This document shows, piece by piece, positions 41,535-49,035 of a DNA stretch of 64,000 nucleotides. Source of the stretch: Chitinophaga alhagiae. GTDB lineage: Bacteria > Bacteroidota > Bacteroidia > Chitinophagales > Chitinophagaceae. How positions within the stretch are numbered: position 1 is the first letter of the stretch; each line of letters opens with the position of its first letter. The stretch is taken from positions 62,001 to 126,000 of the forward strand of contig NZ_QXMH01000001.1 of NCBI RefSeq assembly GCF_003568665.1, written 5' to 3'. Both the position numbers and the translations under genes were made by a program. A model generated the notes under the pieces. It was not told the DNA's origin. It was given only the letters and a program-made list of their open reading frames with translations, and did not search any database.

Positions 41535-42698
41535 GTCGTGGTTGGGTACCACATAATTTTCCACATCATCTGCCGTAATGGTTTTGCCGGAGAGGATCAC
41601 CAGCCTTTCCACCACGTTGCGCAGCTCGCGGATGTTGCCCGTCCACGGGTGTGCCTGCAGCGCCTTGATGGCATCTTTGTCCATTCCCTTGCGGGCCGTG
41701 CCGTATTCCGCGCAGACCGAGTCCAGGAAATGATCTACCAGCAGGGGGATATCTTCTTTCCTGTCATTGAGCGAAGGCACGTGGATGAGGATCACGCTCA
41801 GGCGGTGATAAAGGTCCAGGCGGAAGTTCTTTTCCTCCACTTCTTTCAGCAGGTCTTTATTGGTGGCCGCCACTACGCGTACGTCTACACTGATCTCCTT
41901 GTCTCCTCCCACGCGGGTGATCTTGCCTTCCTGCAGGGCGCGCAGCACTTTGGCCTGGGCGGAAAGGCTCATGTCCCCTATCTCGTCCAGGAACAGCGTG
42001 CCGCCGGATGCCTGTTCAAACTTGCCGATGCGTTGTTTGACGGCGGAGGTGAAGGAACCTTTTTCGTGGCCGAACAGCTCGCTTTCTATCAGCTCGCTGG
42101 GAATGGCCGCGCAGTTCACTTCCACCAGCGGGCCGGCGGCGCGGTTGCTGTACTCATGTATCCAGCGGGCCACCAGCTCCTTGCCGGCGCCGTTATCTCC
42201 TGTTACCAATACACGCGCGTCTGTAGGCGCCACTTTGTGGATGGTGTCTTTTATTTTCACGATGGGGGCGGATTCCCCTATCATTTCAGGCGTTTTGTTC
42301 ACCTTTTTGCGCAGCACTTTGGTTTCCGCCACCAGGGTGGTTTTATCCAGCGCGTTGCGCAGGGTGATGAGCAGCCTGTTCAGGTCGGGCGGTTTGGAAA
42401 TATAATCGTACGCTCCTTTTTTCACCGCTTCCACGGCCGTATCAATATTCCCGTGGCCGCTCACCATAATGATGGGCACGTCAGGGTTGACCTCCTTTGC
42501 TTTTTCGAGAAATTCCAGGCCATCCATCTTGGGCATCTTGATGTCGCACAAAACGGCATCATAGGCTTTGCCCTGGTACATTTTGAACCCTTCCGCCCCG
42601 TCTGCCGCCTCATCTACCTTGTACCCTTCGTAGGTCAGTATCTCGGAAAGCGTTTTGCGGATGCTTTTTTCGTCGTCAATAATCAGGATATTGGCCAT
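41514..42698 (-). CDS. NtrC-family response regulator, DNA-binding domain cut off by frameshift
   Basis: The zero-frame product has 394 residues. A receiver domain (1-120) has the phosphoacceptor D52 in CDIKMPKMDG. The AAA+ domain (about 140-370) has a Walker A variant (VTGDNGAGKE), Walker B (TLFLDEIGDM) and arginine-finger region. The sigma-54 contact loop reads GSFTSA instead of the usual GAFTGA. The product ends NHDKKKVTS with no HTH; the HTH continues in the -1 frame after the A9 run (see 41323-41534). Such regulators activate sigma-54 promoters when phosphorylated, if the GAFTGA-like loop is functional. No histidine kinase is adjacent. A TAATTTTG promoter core is at 42725-42732. The alpha/beta hydrolase gene is downstream and probably in the same operon. 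Confidence 0.9.
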   Translation of the reverse strand: MANILIIDDEKSIRKTLSEILTYEGYKVDEAADGAEGFKMYQGKAYDAVLCDIKMPKMDGLEFLEKAKEVNPDVPIIMVSGHGNIDTAVEAVKKGAYDYISKPPDLNRLLITLRNALDKTTLVAETKVLRKKVNKTPEMIGESAPIVKIKDTIHKVAPTDARVLVTGDNGAGKELVARWIHEYSNRAAGPLVEVNCAAIPSELIESELFGHEKGSFTSAVKQRIGKFEQASGGTLFLDEIGDMSLSAQAKVLRALQEGKITRVGGDKEISVDVRVVAATNKDLLKEVEEKNFRLDLYHRLSVILIHVPSLNDRKEDIPLLVDHFLDSVCAEYGTARKGMDKDAIKALQAHPWTGNIRELRNVVERLVILSGKTITADDVENYVVPNHDKKKVTS

Positions 42699-42724
42699 AG
42701 GTTGTCTATTATTTTAAACAGTGC

Positions 42725-42732
42725 CAAAATTA
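42725..42732 (-). promoter_or_regulatory. Promoter core (TAnnTTTG) of the NtrC-like regulator
   Basis: TAATTTTG on the minus strand, 26 bases before the start codon. Confidence 0.45.
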
Positions 42733-42894
42733 AGAAAAAGAAGCCAACCGCCGCCAGCCTGCCTTAAATACTCCCGTATTATTGCAGTAAGAATGAATAA
42801 TTTGTGTACTGTAAACGGTTTGGCGCTAAACAGTCTACTAATTATACCGGTTTTATCTGTAATTTTAACCCGTTGAGGTAACTATTCACATTTT

Positions 42895-43695
42895 ATGAAA
42901 AAATTGCTGGAGCAACTGAAATTACGGCATGCGGCCGCGGCTGCCAATGCCTATCCTTCATCAGAACAGGTATGGGCTTTTTGCAGGGACCTGGTGAACT
43001 GGTTGTTCCCGGAGCATACCGGCAGGGTGATGAGCGGCGCCGAACTGGAGCTGTACGCGGCCCAGCTGGAAGAAAGGCTGAAAGACCTGCTGACGCCTAT
43101 GGAGGGCAGTCTTCCCCAACCGCCGGCGGCCACGGCGCGCCTTTTTATGGAGCAGGTGCCGGGCATTTACAGTCATCTCACCAAAGACGCGGAGGCCATT
43201 TTGCAGGGAGACCCGGCGGCCACCTGCCTCTACGAAGTAATACGCGCCTACCCCGGCTTTTACGCCATTGCGGCCTACCGCGTGGCGCATGGCCTGCATA
43301 CGCTGGGCGTGCCCCTGCTGCCCAGGGTGATCACGGAATTTGCGCATGACCGCACGGGCATAGACATTCACCCCGCGGCCCGGATTGCGCCGTATTTCTG
43401 CATAGACCATGGCACGGGCGTGGTCATTGGCGAAACAACGGTCATTGGCCCGCATGTGAAAATATACCAGGGCGTTACCCTCGGCGCATTGAGCATAGAC
43501 AAAACCATGGCCATGAGCAAACGCCACCCTACCATAGAAGAGCATGTAGTGATCTACGCGGGCGCCACCATTTTAGGTGGAGATACCGTAATAGGCCACC
43601 ACAGCATTATTGGGGGGAACGTATGGCTGATCAAATCCACAGCGCCGCATTCCCGCATTTATTACAAGGCAGACGGCAGCATCAAGATGGTATGA
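42895..43695 (+). CDS. cysE: Serine O-acetyltransferase (EpsC type)
   Basis: A 266-residue enzyme making O-acetylserine from serine and acetyl-CoA, the entry to cysteine synthesis. Residues 1-130 are the helical N-terminal domain; 140-255 is a left-handed beta helix built of hexapeptide repeats, with DIHPAARIAPYFCIDHGTG containing the catalytic Asp/His pair and GVTLGALS. The sequence is closer to the EpsC group than to enteric CysE and lacks the CysE C-terminal Ile tail that binds the synthase. TAATTTTA at 42860-42867 is a near promoter match. The cysteine synthase gene follows after 33 bases. Confidence 0.93.
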   Translation: MKKLLEQLKLRHAAAAANAYPSSEQVWAFCRDLVNWLFPEHTGRVMSGAELELYAAQLEERLKDLLTPMEGSLPQPPAATARLFMEQVPGIYSHLTKDAEAILQGDPAATCLYEVIRAYPGFYAIAAYRVAHGLHTLGVPLLPRVITEFAHDRTGIDIHPAARIAPYFCIDHGTGVVIGETTVIGPHVKIYQGVTLGALSIDKTMAMSKRHPTIEEHVVIYAGATILGGDTVIGHHSIIGGNVWLIKSTAPHSRIYYKADGSIKMV

Positions 43696-43728
43696 TCTTT
43701 TTTGAACGAAATATTTTATGACCAAACG

Positions 43729-44613
43729 ATGAAAACAGTACTGGACCTGGTGGGCAATACTCCTATGGTAGCCCTGCAACAGATACCTGAAAACCCGAAC
43801 GTTACCATTTACGCCAAGCTGGAAGGCTCCAACCCCGGCGGCAGTGTAAAAGACCGCGCCGCCTACGGCATGATCAAGGGGGCGCTTGACCGCGGGGAAC
43901 TGCAACCCGGCATCAAGCTGATAGAGGCCACCAGCGGCAATACAGGCATAGCCCTGGCCATGATCGCCAAGTTATTCAATGTAGCCATAGAACTGGTAAT
44001 GCCGGAAGACGCCACGCGTGAGCGGGTGCTCACCATGGAAGCCTTTGGCGCCAAAGTGACCCTCACGCCCAAAGAGCAAAGCATGGAAGGCGCTATAGAC
44101 TATGCGCATGCGCAGGTGGCCAAAGGCGGCTATCATATGCTGAACCAGTTTGCCAACCCGGACAACTACGGCGCGCATTACCGCACCACCGGCCCGGAGA
44201 TCTGGCGGGACACGGGCAAGAGCGTGACCCATTTTGTATCCGCCATGGGCACCACCGGCACCATTATGGGCGTAAGCCGCTACCTGAAAGAAGTAAACCC
44301 GTCTATCCAGATCGTTGGCTGCCAGCCTACAGACGGCTCCAGGATACCCGGCATCCGCAAGTGGCCGGAAGCGTACCTGCCCAAAATATTTGAAAAACAC
44401 CGCGTAGACCGCACTATGGACATTTCTGAAGAAGAAGCCCGCACCATGACGCGGCGGCTGGCCAAAGAAGAAGCCATTTTCTGCGGTATGAGCAGCGGCG
44501 GGGCCGTGGCTGCGGCCGTAAGAGTGGCCCGCGAGCTGAAGCACGGCGTAGTGGTCTGCATCATCTGCGACCGCGGAGACCGGTACCTGAGCAGTGACCT
44601 GTTCGGGGAATAA
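43729..44613 (+). CDS. cysM: Cysteine synthase (CysM type)
   Basis: A 294-residue PLP enzyme that forms cysteine from O-acetylserine and sulfide or thiosulfate. PLP Lys41 is in NPGGSVKDRAAYGM, the substrate loop is ATSGNTGIALAM, the phosphate loop is GTTGTIMGVSRYL, and CGMSSGGAVAAAVR follows. Short length and the KDR..YGMI pattern fit the CysM branch. ATG 43729 is chosen over a TTG at 43702. Its position after cysE makes this a two-gene cysteine operon. Confidence 0.95.
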   Translation: MKTVLDLVGNTPMVALQQIPENPNVTIYAKLEGSNPGGSVKDRAAYGMIKGALDRGELQPGIKLIEATSGNTGIALAMIAKLFNVAIELVMPEDATRERVLTMEAFGAKVTLTPKEQSMEGAIDYAHAQVAKGGYHMLNQFANPDNYGAHYRTTGPEIWRDTGKSVTHFVSAMGTTGTIMGVSRYLKEVNPSIQIVGCQPTDGSRIPGIRKWPEAYLPKIFEKHRVDRTMDISEEEARTMTRRLAKEEAIFCGMSSGGAVAAAVRVARELKHGVVVCIICDRGDRYLSSDLFGE

Positions 44614-44618
44614 GCCGG

Positions 44619-45986
44619 TTATTCCGCCAGTTTCCGCAACATTTCTTCCGCCCTGCCGTCTGAAGGCCCGGGCGCGTTCCTGTGTACCACCCTTCCCTGC
44701 CTGTCTGCCACCAGGTAATGGGGCACGCCCTGCAACCGGTACGTTTCGCGCAAGGCATCATATTCCGCCTGCGTTAGCAGAAAGTGTTCCCCGCGTATGC
44801 CCATTTTGTCTACAACTGACTTCCAGGCCTTTTCAGGGGAGCCTACGCAGAGATACACAAACACCACATTGTCTTTTTCCAGGCGCCGGCGCAATTGTTG
44901 AGAGGCGGGCATCTCTTCCCGGCAGGGCACGCACCAGGTGGCCCAAACGTCTATATACACCGCCTTGCCGGCATAGGGCGCTATAAACTTCTGGAGGATG
45001 GAATCCTTTCCCATCCCCGGTTTCTCCAGCCGTTTTGCCTCCCCGAGAGAGGCGCCCCGGCCTTCATCCGCTTTCACGTCTTTCTCTACCCGCCGTACAT
45101 ATTCCATGAAAACCGGGTGCGTGAGCATCTGCTGTATCCTGGCCATATCCGGCTGCAATACAAAACCCAGGGCGGCGTCCTGAAAAACGTACACATAGCG
45201 GGCCAGCAACATATCCCGCATGGTACCCGCCGGCCACGATCTACAGTACGTTACAAAATTGCGCCCGCTGTTGATCACCTCCCCTAACTGGTAATTACTG
45301 TATTCATCCACAAACATCATCCGGGCGATGGGGAGGATGCTGTCTGGTTGTGCGGCCAGCGTTTCAGCGGTATCAAACCAGCCGGCGGGCACCCCATACT
45401 TTTTAAAAGCGGCATATCGCAGCAGCCGTTCTTCCAGTTCATAACGCAGGCTTTGCCACGCCCAATGGCAAAACAGCGTATCAGGTTGCTGCTGGTAGAT
45501 GAAATTTGCCAGCACGGTACTGTCACGTACAGATCTTTGCCGCAGAAAGGCCGTTATGGAAGCTGCGCTGCTGTCTGGAATATAGCTATCCAGTGCTTTA
45601 CCGCGGGCATACACATCAGGCCCATACAGCTCACGGCGGTAAGCCTGCAATTGTTCATTGGTCTTTCCCCTTACGCCCGAAAAACGAAGGCCGTGCTCAT
45701 TGGCGGTTATCTCCAGCGTGTCGCCGGGAGAAAGCAGCAACATGGTCCACTTCTTTCCGTACCGGAAAAGCACATCCCCAGGCAATAGCTGGGGGAATGA
45801 AACAACCCACGTCTTCCCTTGTTTCTTTGCCTTGTACTCCACCTCCTCCCCAGTAACGGGGTCATAGGTGATGATGGATATTTTTCCGGGAGATGCGGGG
45901 AATACGGCTTTTACGATGGTAACAGATGGAGCGGCCAGGGTACATACAGGGAAGAGCAGCAGGAAAAACAGGCGGATAAGATGCAT
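44619..45986 (-). CDS. TlpA-like thioredoxin-fold protein, exported
   Basis: A 455-residue protein with a signal peptide (HLIRLFFLLLFPVCTLA, residues 1-19) and a C-terminal thioredoxin/AhpC-TSA-like domain (about 320-455). The redox motif WCVPC is at 351-355, followed by the cis-Pro segment QGVPHYLVADRQGR. The long N-terminal part (20-315) is beta-rich then helical, like the DUF4369-containing periplasmic thiol proteins of Bacteroidota; I cannot name it firmly. It probably reduces or isomerises disulfides in the periplasm. Its stop is five bases past the converging cysM stop. Confidence 0.87.
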   Translation of the reverse strand: MHLIRLFFLLLFPVCTLAAPSVTIVKAVFPASPGKISIITYDPVTGEEVEYKAKKQGKTWVVSFPQLLPGDVLFRYGKKWTMLLLSPGDTLEITANEHGLRFSGVRGKTNEQLQAYRRELYGPDVYARGKALDSYIPDSSAASITAFLRQRSVRDSTVLANFIYQQQPDTLFCHWAWQSLRYELEERLLRYAAFKKYGVPAGWFDTAETLAAQPDSILPIARMMFVDEYSNYQLGEVINSGRNFVTYCRSWPAGTMRDMLLARYVYVFQDAALGFVLQPDMARIQQMLTHPVFMEYVRRVEKDVKADEGRGASLGEAKRLEKPGMGKDSILQKFIAPYAGKAVYIDVWATWCVPCREEMPASQQLRRRLEKDNVVFVYLCVGSPEKAWKSVVDKMGIRGEHFLLTQAEYDALRETYRLQGVPHYLVADRQGRVVHRNAPGPSDGRAEEMLRKLAE

Positions 45987-46004
45987 GGAGGGATTTTAGT
46001 TTTC

Positions 46005-46154
46005 CTAAAATAATGGATATGCGGCATAAAAAGAAGCGGCGTGCCGCCGCCGGGAGAAATGGTAAAAAACGAACAGGGTACCGAAGGTGACCAGCATATC
46101 CGCCAGTTTCAGCGCAAACACCTTTTTGCCGAATACGGCTGTGGAGGCCTTCAT
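46005..46154 (-). CDS. Putative 49-residue hydrophobic protein
   Basis: An ATG at 46154 opens a frame (MKASTAVFGKKVFALKLADM and on) with a hydrophobic stretch LVTFGTLFVFYHF and a basic RRRH after it, as in a one-helix membrane protein with its C-terminus inside. It lies between the pdhB terminator and the TlpA-like gene, on the same strand as both. There is no visible ribosome binding site and no family is recognised, so it may be chance. Confidence 0.2.
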   Translation of the reverse strand: MKASTAVFGKKVFALKLADMLVTFGTLFVFYHFSRRRHAASFYAAYPLF

Positions 46155-46189
46155 AACCAGGGCTGCGTGGCAACGGCAACCAAAAACAA

Positions 46190-46214
46190 AGCCCGCTTCG
46201 TAGTGAAGCGGGCT
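46190..46214 (-). terminator. Terminator of pdhB
   Basis: AGCCCGCTTC (46190-46199) and GAAGCGGGCT (46205-46214) form a perfect 10-bp stem with a 5-base loop; on the minus strand TTGTTTTTGG follows. Confidence 0.9.
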
Positions 46215-46235
46215 GCTATACTTCCTTACGGGTAG

Positions 46236-47219
46236 TTACTTTTTCATGTACATCACCTCTTTCACCAGTTTCACTGTTCTTTCCACATCGGGCAGGTACA
46301 GTTTCACCAGGTTAGGCGCGTAGTGCATGGGAGCATCTACAGCGGTGATGCGGCGGATGGGCGCGTCCAGGTAGTCGAACCCTTCTTTCTGGATGCGGTA
46401 GGAAATTTCGGAAGAAACGCTGGAGAACGGCCATTGTTCTTCCACGATCACCAGGCGGTTGGTCTTTTTCACAGATTCCAGGATGGTGAACCAGTCCAGC
46501 GGGCGGATGGTGCGGAGGTCTATCACCTCAGCCTCAATGCCTTCCTTGGCCAGCTCTTCCGCGGCGCCCATGGCTACTTTCATCATTTTGTTGAAAGAAA
46601 CGATGGTCACGTCCTTACCGGCGCGTTTGATATCGGCCTTGCCGATGGGGATGATGTATTCCTCTTCGGGCACTTCACCCATATCGCCGTACATCTGCTC
46701 GCTTTCCATGAAAACCACCGGATCATCGTCCCGGATAGCGGCTTTCAGGAGGCCTTTGGCATCGTACGGGTTGGATACGGAGATCACTTTCAGGCCCGGG
46801 ATGTTGGCATAATAACTTTCAAATGCGGTGGAGTGCTGCGCGCCCAGCTGACCGGCAGAGCCGTTAGGCCCGCGGAACACGATGGGGCAGCCTACCTGCC
46901 CGCCGCTCATGGCCAGCATTTTGGAGGCGGTATTGAGTATCTGGTCAAGCGCCAGTACAGCAAAGTTCCAGGTCATAAATTCCAGTACGGGACGGAGGCC
47001 GTTCTGTGCGGCGCCCACGCCTATGGCGGTAAAGCCCAGCTCGGCAATAGGGGTGTCTATTACGCGGCGCGGGCCAAACTCATCGAGCATTCCCTGGCTA
47101 ACTTTGTACGCTCCGTTGTACTCTGCCACTTCCTCGCCCATCAGGAACACCCGCTCATCGCGGCGCATTTCTTCCTGCATGGCTTCTCTTAAGGCTTGTC
47201 TGAAGGCTATCTGACGCAT
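46236..47219 (-). CDS. pdhB: Pyruvate dehydrogenase E1 component, beta subunit
   Basis: A 327-residue thiamine-enzyme subunit of a 2-oxo acid dehydrogenase. The start at 47219 ([18 protein letters not shown]) matches the family; the frame stays open 14 codons upstream. [18 protein letters not shown] holds the Glu that activates thiamine diphosphate, and [15 protein letters not shown] and [15 protein letters not shown] are typical of pyruvate E1 beta. The alpha subunit is not adjacent; it must be elsewhere or the assignment to pyruvate is only by similarity. The gene has its own consensus promoter at 47273-47303 and a terminator. Confidence 0.95.
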   Translation of the reverse strand: MRQIAFRQALREAMQEEMRRDERVFLMGEEVAEYNGAYKVSQGMLDEFGPRRVIDTPIAELGFTAIGVGAAQNGLRPVLEFMTWNFAVLALDQILNTASKMLAMSGGQVGCPIVFRGPNGSAGQLGAQHSTAFESYYANIPGLKVISVSNPYDAKGLLKAAIRDDDPVVFMESEQMYGDMGEVPEEEYIIPIGKADIKRAGKDVTIVSFNKMMKVAMGAAEELAKEGIEAEVIDLRTIRPLDWFTILESVKKTNRLVIVEEQWPFSSVSSEISYRIQKEGFDYLDAPIRRITAVDAPMHYAPNLVKLYLPDVERTVKLVKEVMYMKK

Positions 47220-47272
47220 TTGAATCTTTAATATATTTTGAACATTACACACCTTTCTCAAAAAAGGCAGGG

Positions 47273-47303
47273 CAAAAATATCGTTTGTTGGTGAAAAAGC
47301 AAA
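47273..47303 (-). promoter_or_regulatory. Consensus promoter of pdhB
   Basis: On the minus strand TTTG (47300-47303), a 19-base spacer and TATTTTTG (47273-47280): an exact match in sequence and spacing to the Bacteroidota consensus. It sits just past the thiolase stop at 47308, so pdhB is independently transcribed. Confidence 0.75.
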
Positions 47304-47307
47304 GCAT

Positions 47308-48480
47308 TTACATTTTCTCTATCACCATGGCGCTGGCGCCCCCGCCCCCATTGCAGATACCGGCCACGCCATAGCGCCCGTTCTCCCGGTGCAGGATGGA
47401 TGTTAAGGTAATCACAATTCTGGCGCCGCTGCAGCCAATGGGGTGCCCCAGGGCCACCGCGCCGCCCCAGATGTTGAGGGTACCGGGTTTTACGCCCAGG
47501 TCTTTCCCGTTGGCCAGCGCCACACAGGAAAAGGCTTCGTTGATCTCGGTAAAGTCCATGTCTCCCATGGTCAGGCCGGCCTTTTGGAGGGCCTTGTTCA
47601 CCGCCTTCACGGGGGTGGTGGTAAACCACTCCGGCGCCTGGGAGGCATCTGCAAAGCTGACGATCCGGGCCAGCGGCTTCAGCCCCAGCTCCTTCAGCTT
47701 CTCCCCGCTCACCAGTACCACGGCCGCCGCCCCATCGTTGATCTTGGACGCATTGGCCGCCGTAATGGTGCCGTCTTTCTGGAAAGCGGGCTTCAGCGCG
47801 GGCATTTTCTCGAAGTTCACTTTTTTGAACTCTTCGTCTTCGCTCACCGTGGTTACCTGCCGGCCGGGTATCTCCACCGGCACTATCTCTCCCTGGAAAT
47901 ACCCTTTTTCATAGGCCGCCGCGGCCCTTTTATAGCTCTGAACGGCAAAATTGTCCTGGTCTTCCCGGCTGATCTTGTACTCGGCCGCACAGATCTCCGC
48001 CGCGTTGCCCATATGAAAATCTTTATAGGGGTCCCACAGCCCGTCCCGGATAATACCGTCAATTACGGCGCCGTGGCCCAGCCGGTAGCCGCCGCGGGCC
48101 TTATCCAGGTAATAGGGAATGTTGCTCATGCTTTCCATACCGCCGGCCACCACCACGTCGTTATCTCCCAGCAAAATGCTCTGGGCGCCCAGCATAATGG
48201 CTTTCATGCCGGAAGCGCACACCTTGTTCACGGTAGTGCAGGGTACCGTGTTGGGCAGCCCGGCATACAGGCTGGCCTGGTTGGCGGGCGCCTGGCCGGC
48301 GTTGGCGCTGATCACGTTGCCCATGTACACTTCCTGCACCTGTTCCGGGCTTACATGGGCCCTTTCCAGCGCGGCCTTGATCACCGTAGCCCCCAGGCGG
48401 GTGACCGGTATGGCGGCCAGGGCGCCGCTGAGGCTGCCAATGGGCGTTCTGGCGGTGGATACTATGAATACTTCTTTCAT
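47308..48480 (-). CDS. Acetyl-CoA acetyltransferase (thiolase)
   Basis: A 390-residue thiolase that condenses or cleaves acetoacetyl-CoA. The nucleophile is Cys88 in [12 protein letters not shown], the His is in [11 protein letters not shown] near residue 347, and the second Cys is in [10 protein letters not shown] close to the C-terminus. Length and [10 protein letters not shown] agree with biosynthetic-type acetyl-CoA acetyltransferases, but a degradative role is also possible. It has its own promoter at 48533-48564 and no partner genes of ketone or polyhydroxyalkanoate metabolism nearby. Confidence 0.95.
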   Translation of the reverse strand: MKEVFIVSTARTPIGSLSGALAAIPVTRLGATVIKAALERAHVSPEQVQEVYMGNVISANAGQAPANQASLYAGLPNTVPCTTVNKVCASGMKAIMLGAQSILLGDNDVVVAGGMESMSNIPYYLDKARGGYRLGHGAVIDGIIRDGLWDPYKDFHMGNAAEICAAEYKISREDQDNFAVQSYKRAAAAYEKGYFQGEIVPVEIPGRQVTTVSEDEEFKKVNFEKMPALKPAFQKDGTITAANASKINDGAAAVVLVSGEKLKELGLKPLARIVSFADASQAPEWFTTTPVKAVNKALQKAGLTMGDMDFTEINEAFSCVALANGKDLGVKPGTLNIWGGAVALGHPIGCSGARIVITLTSILHRENGRYGVAGICNGGGGASAMVIEKM

Positions 48481-48532
48481 CCGTTTCGTTTGTTTTTATT
48501 TGTTTTGGTGTTCCCCTCTCTTGCGGGAATCT

Positions 48533-48564
48533 CAAATTTAGGCAATTGTAAGGCGGGGGCCAAA
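48533..48564 (-). promoter_or_regulatory. Consensus promoter of the thiolase gene
   Basis: TTTG (48561-48564), 20-base spacer, TAAATTTG (48533-48540) on the minus strand, 53 bases before the start codon. Confidence 0.7.
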
Positions 48565-48643
48565 AGATGCCCGGGAAAGCAGGGTATGATATTTTTGATA
48601 ATGCCCGGTACAGGAATGTAACGGTTTGTCAATACGCCCATTC

Positions 48644-48736
48644 TTCGGTAACCGTTCGGCGGTCCTTCGGTCAACCTTCGGTTAAACACCCTCAAACCCG
48701 TACTGGCGCCGAACACCACCGAAGGATCACCGAAGG
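48644..48736. repeat. 11-bp phased TTCGG repeats in facing orientation
   Basis: TTCGG occurs at 48644, 48655, 48666 and 48677, exactly 11 bases apart. After a 37-base gap its complement appears as CCGAAGG at 48719-48725 and 48730-48736, again 11 bases apart. The two groups face each other and could form an imperfect stem. Confidence 0.85.
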
Positions 48737-49035
48737 ATGGCAGCAGGATGTCAGTAGCATGGCCCCTTTTGGTTGTTTTGCGCCTTTTTGGCGGCGGCCG
48801 CCTGTTCACAGACACCAACCCGCTTTTGTAATAAAACTGCCCGGATGGGGCTAAAAATGCGCTTGGCGGCTATAGGCGGCCGGGGTTGAGGAGCAGCGCG
48901 GAAAACAGGCGGCCGGTATTAAAATCATATAGCTGTGCATAAACGGGCGTGCATTGTGCATGGCACGGCGGCAGTCATTGGGGCAGCCCCGCTCACCAGG
49001 TTGATGGTCAAGGGCCGCACCCAAATATGGCATTG

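Larger units (their letters stand above)
48481..49035. other. Non-coding region with promoter and 11-bp phased repeats
   Basis: No gene is supported in these 555 bases. It holds the thiolase promoter (48533-48564) and the phased repeats at 48644-48736. The stretch 48740-49035 is the 3' side of the PKD gene and shows nothing recognisable, including no clear terminator. Confidence 0.7.

Noticed and set aside
48567-48854. 95-codon frame over the TTCGG repeats
   Set aside because: It exists only because the repeats lack stops in that frame; no protein-like features.
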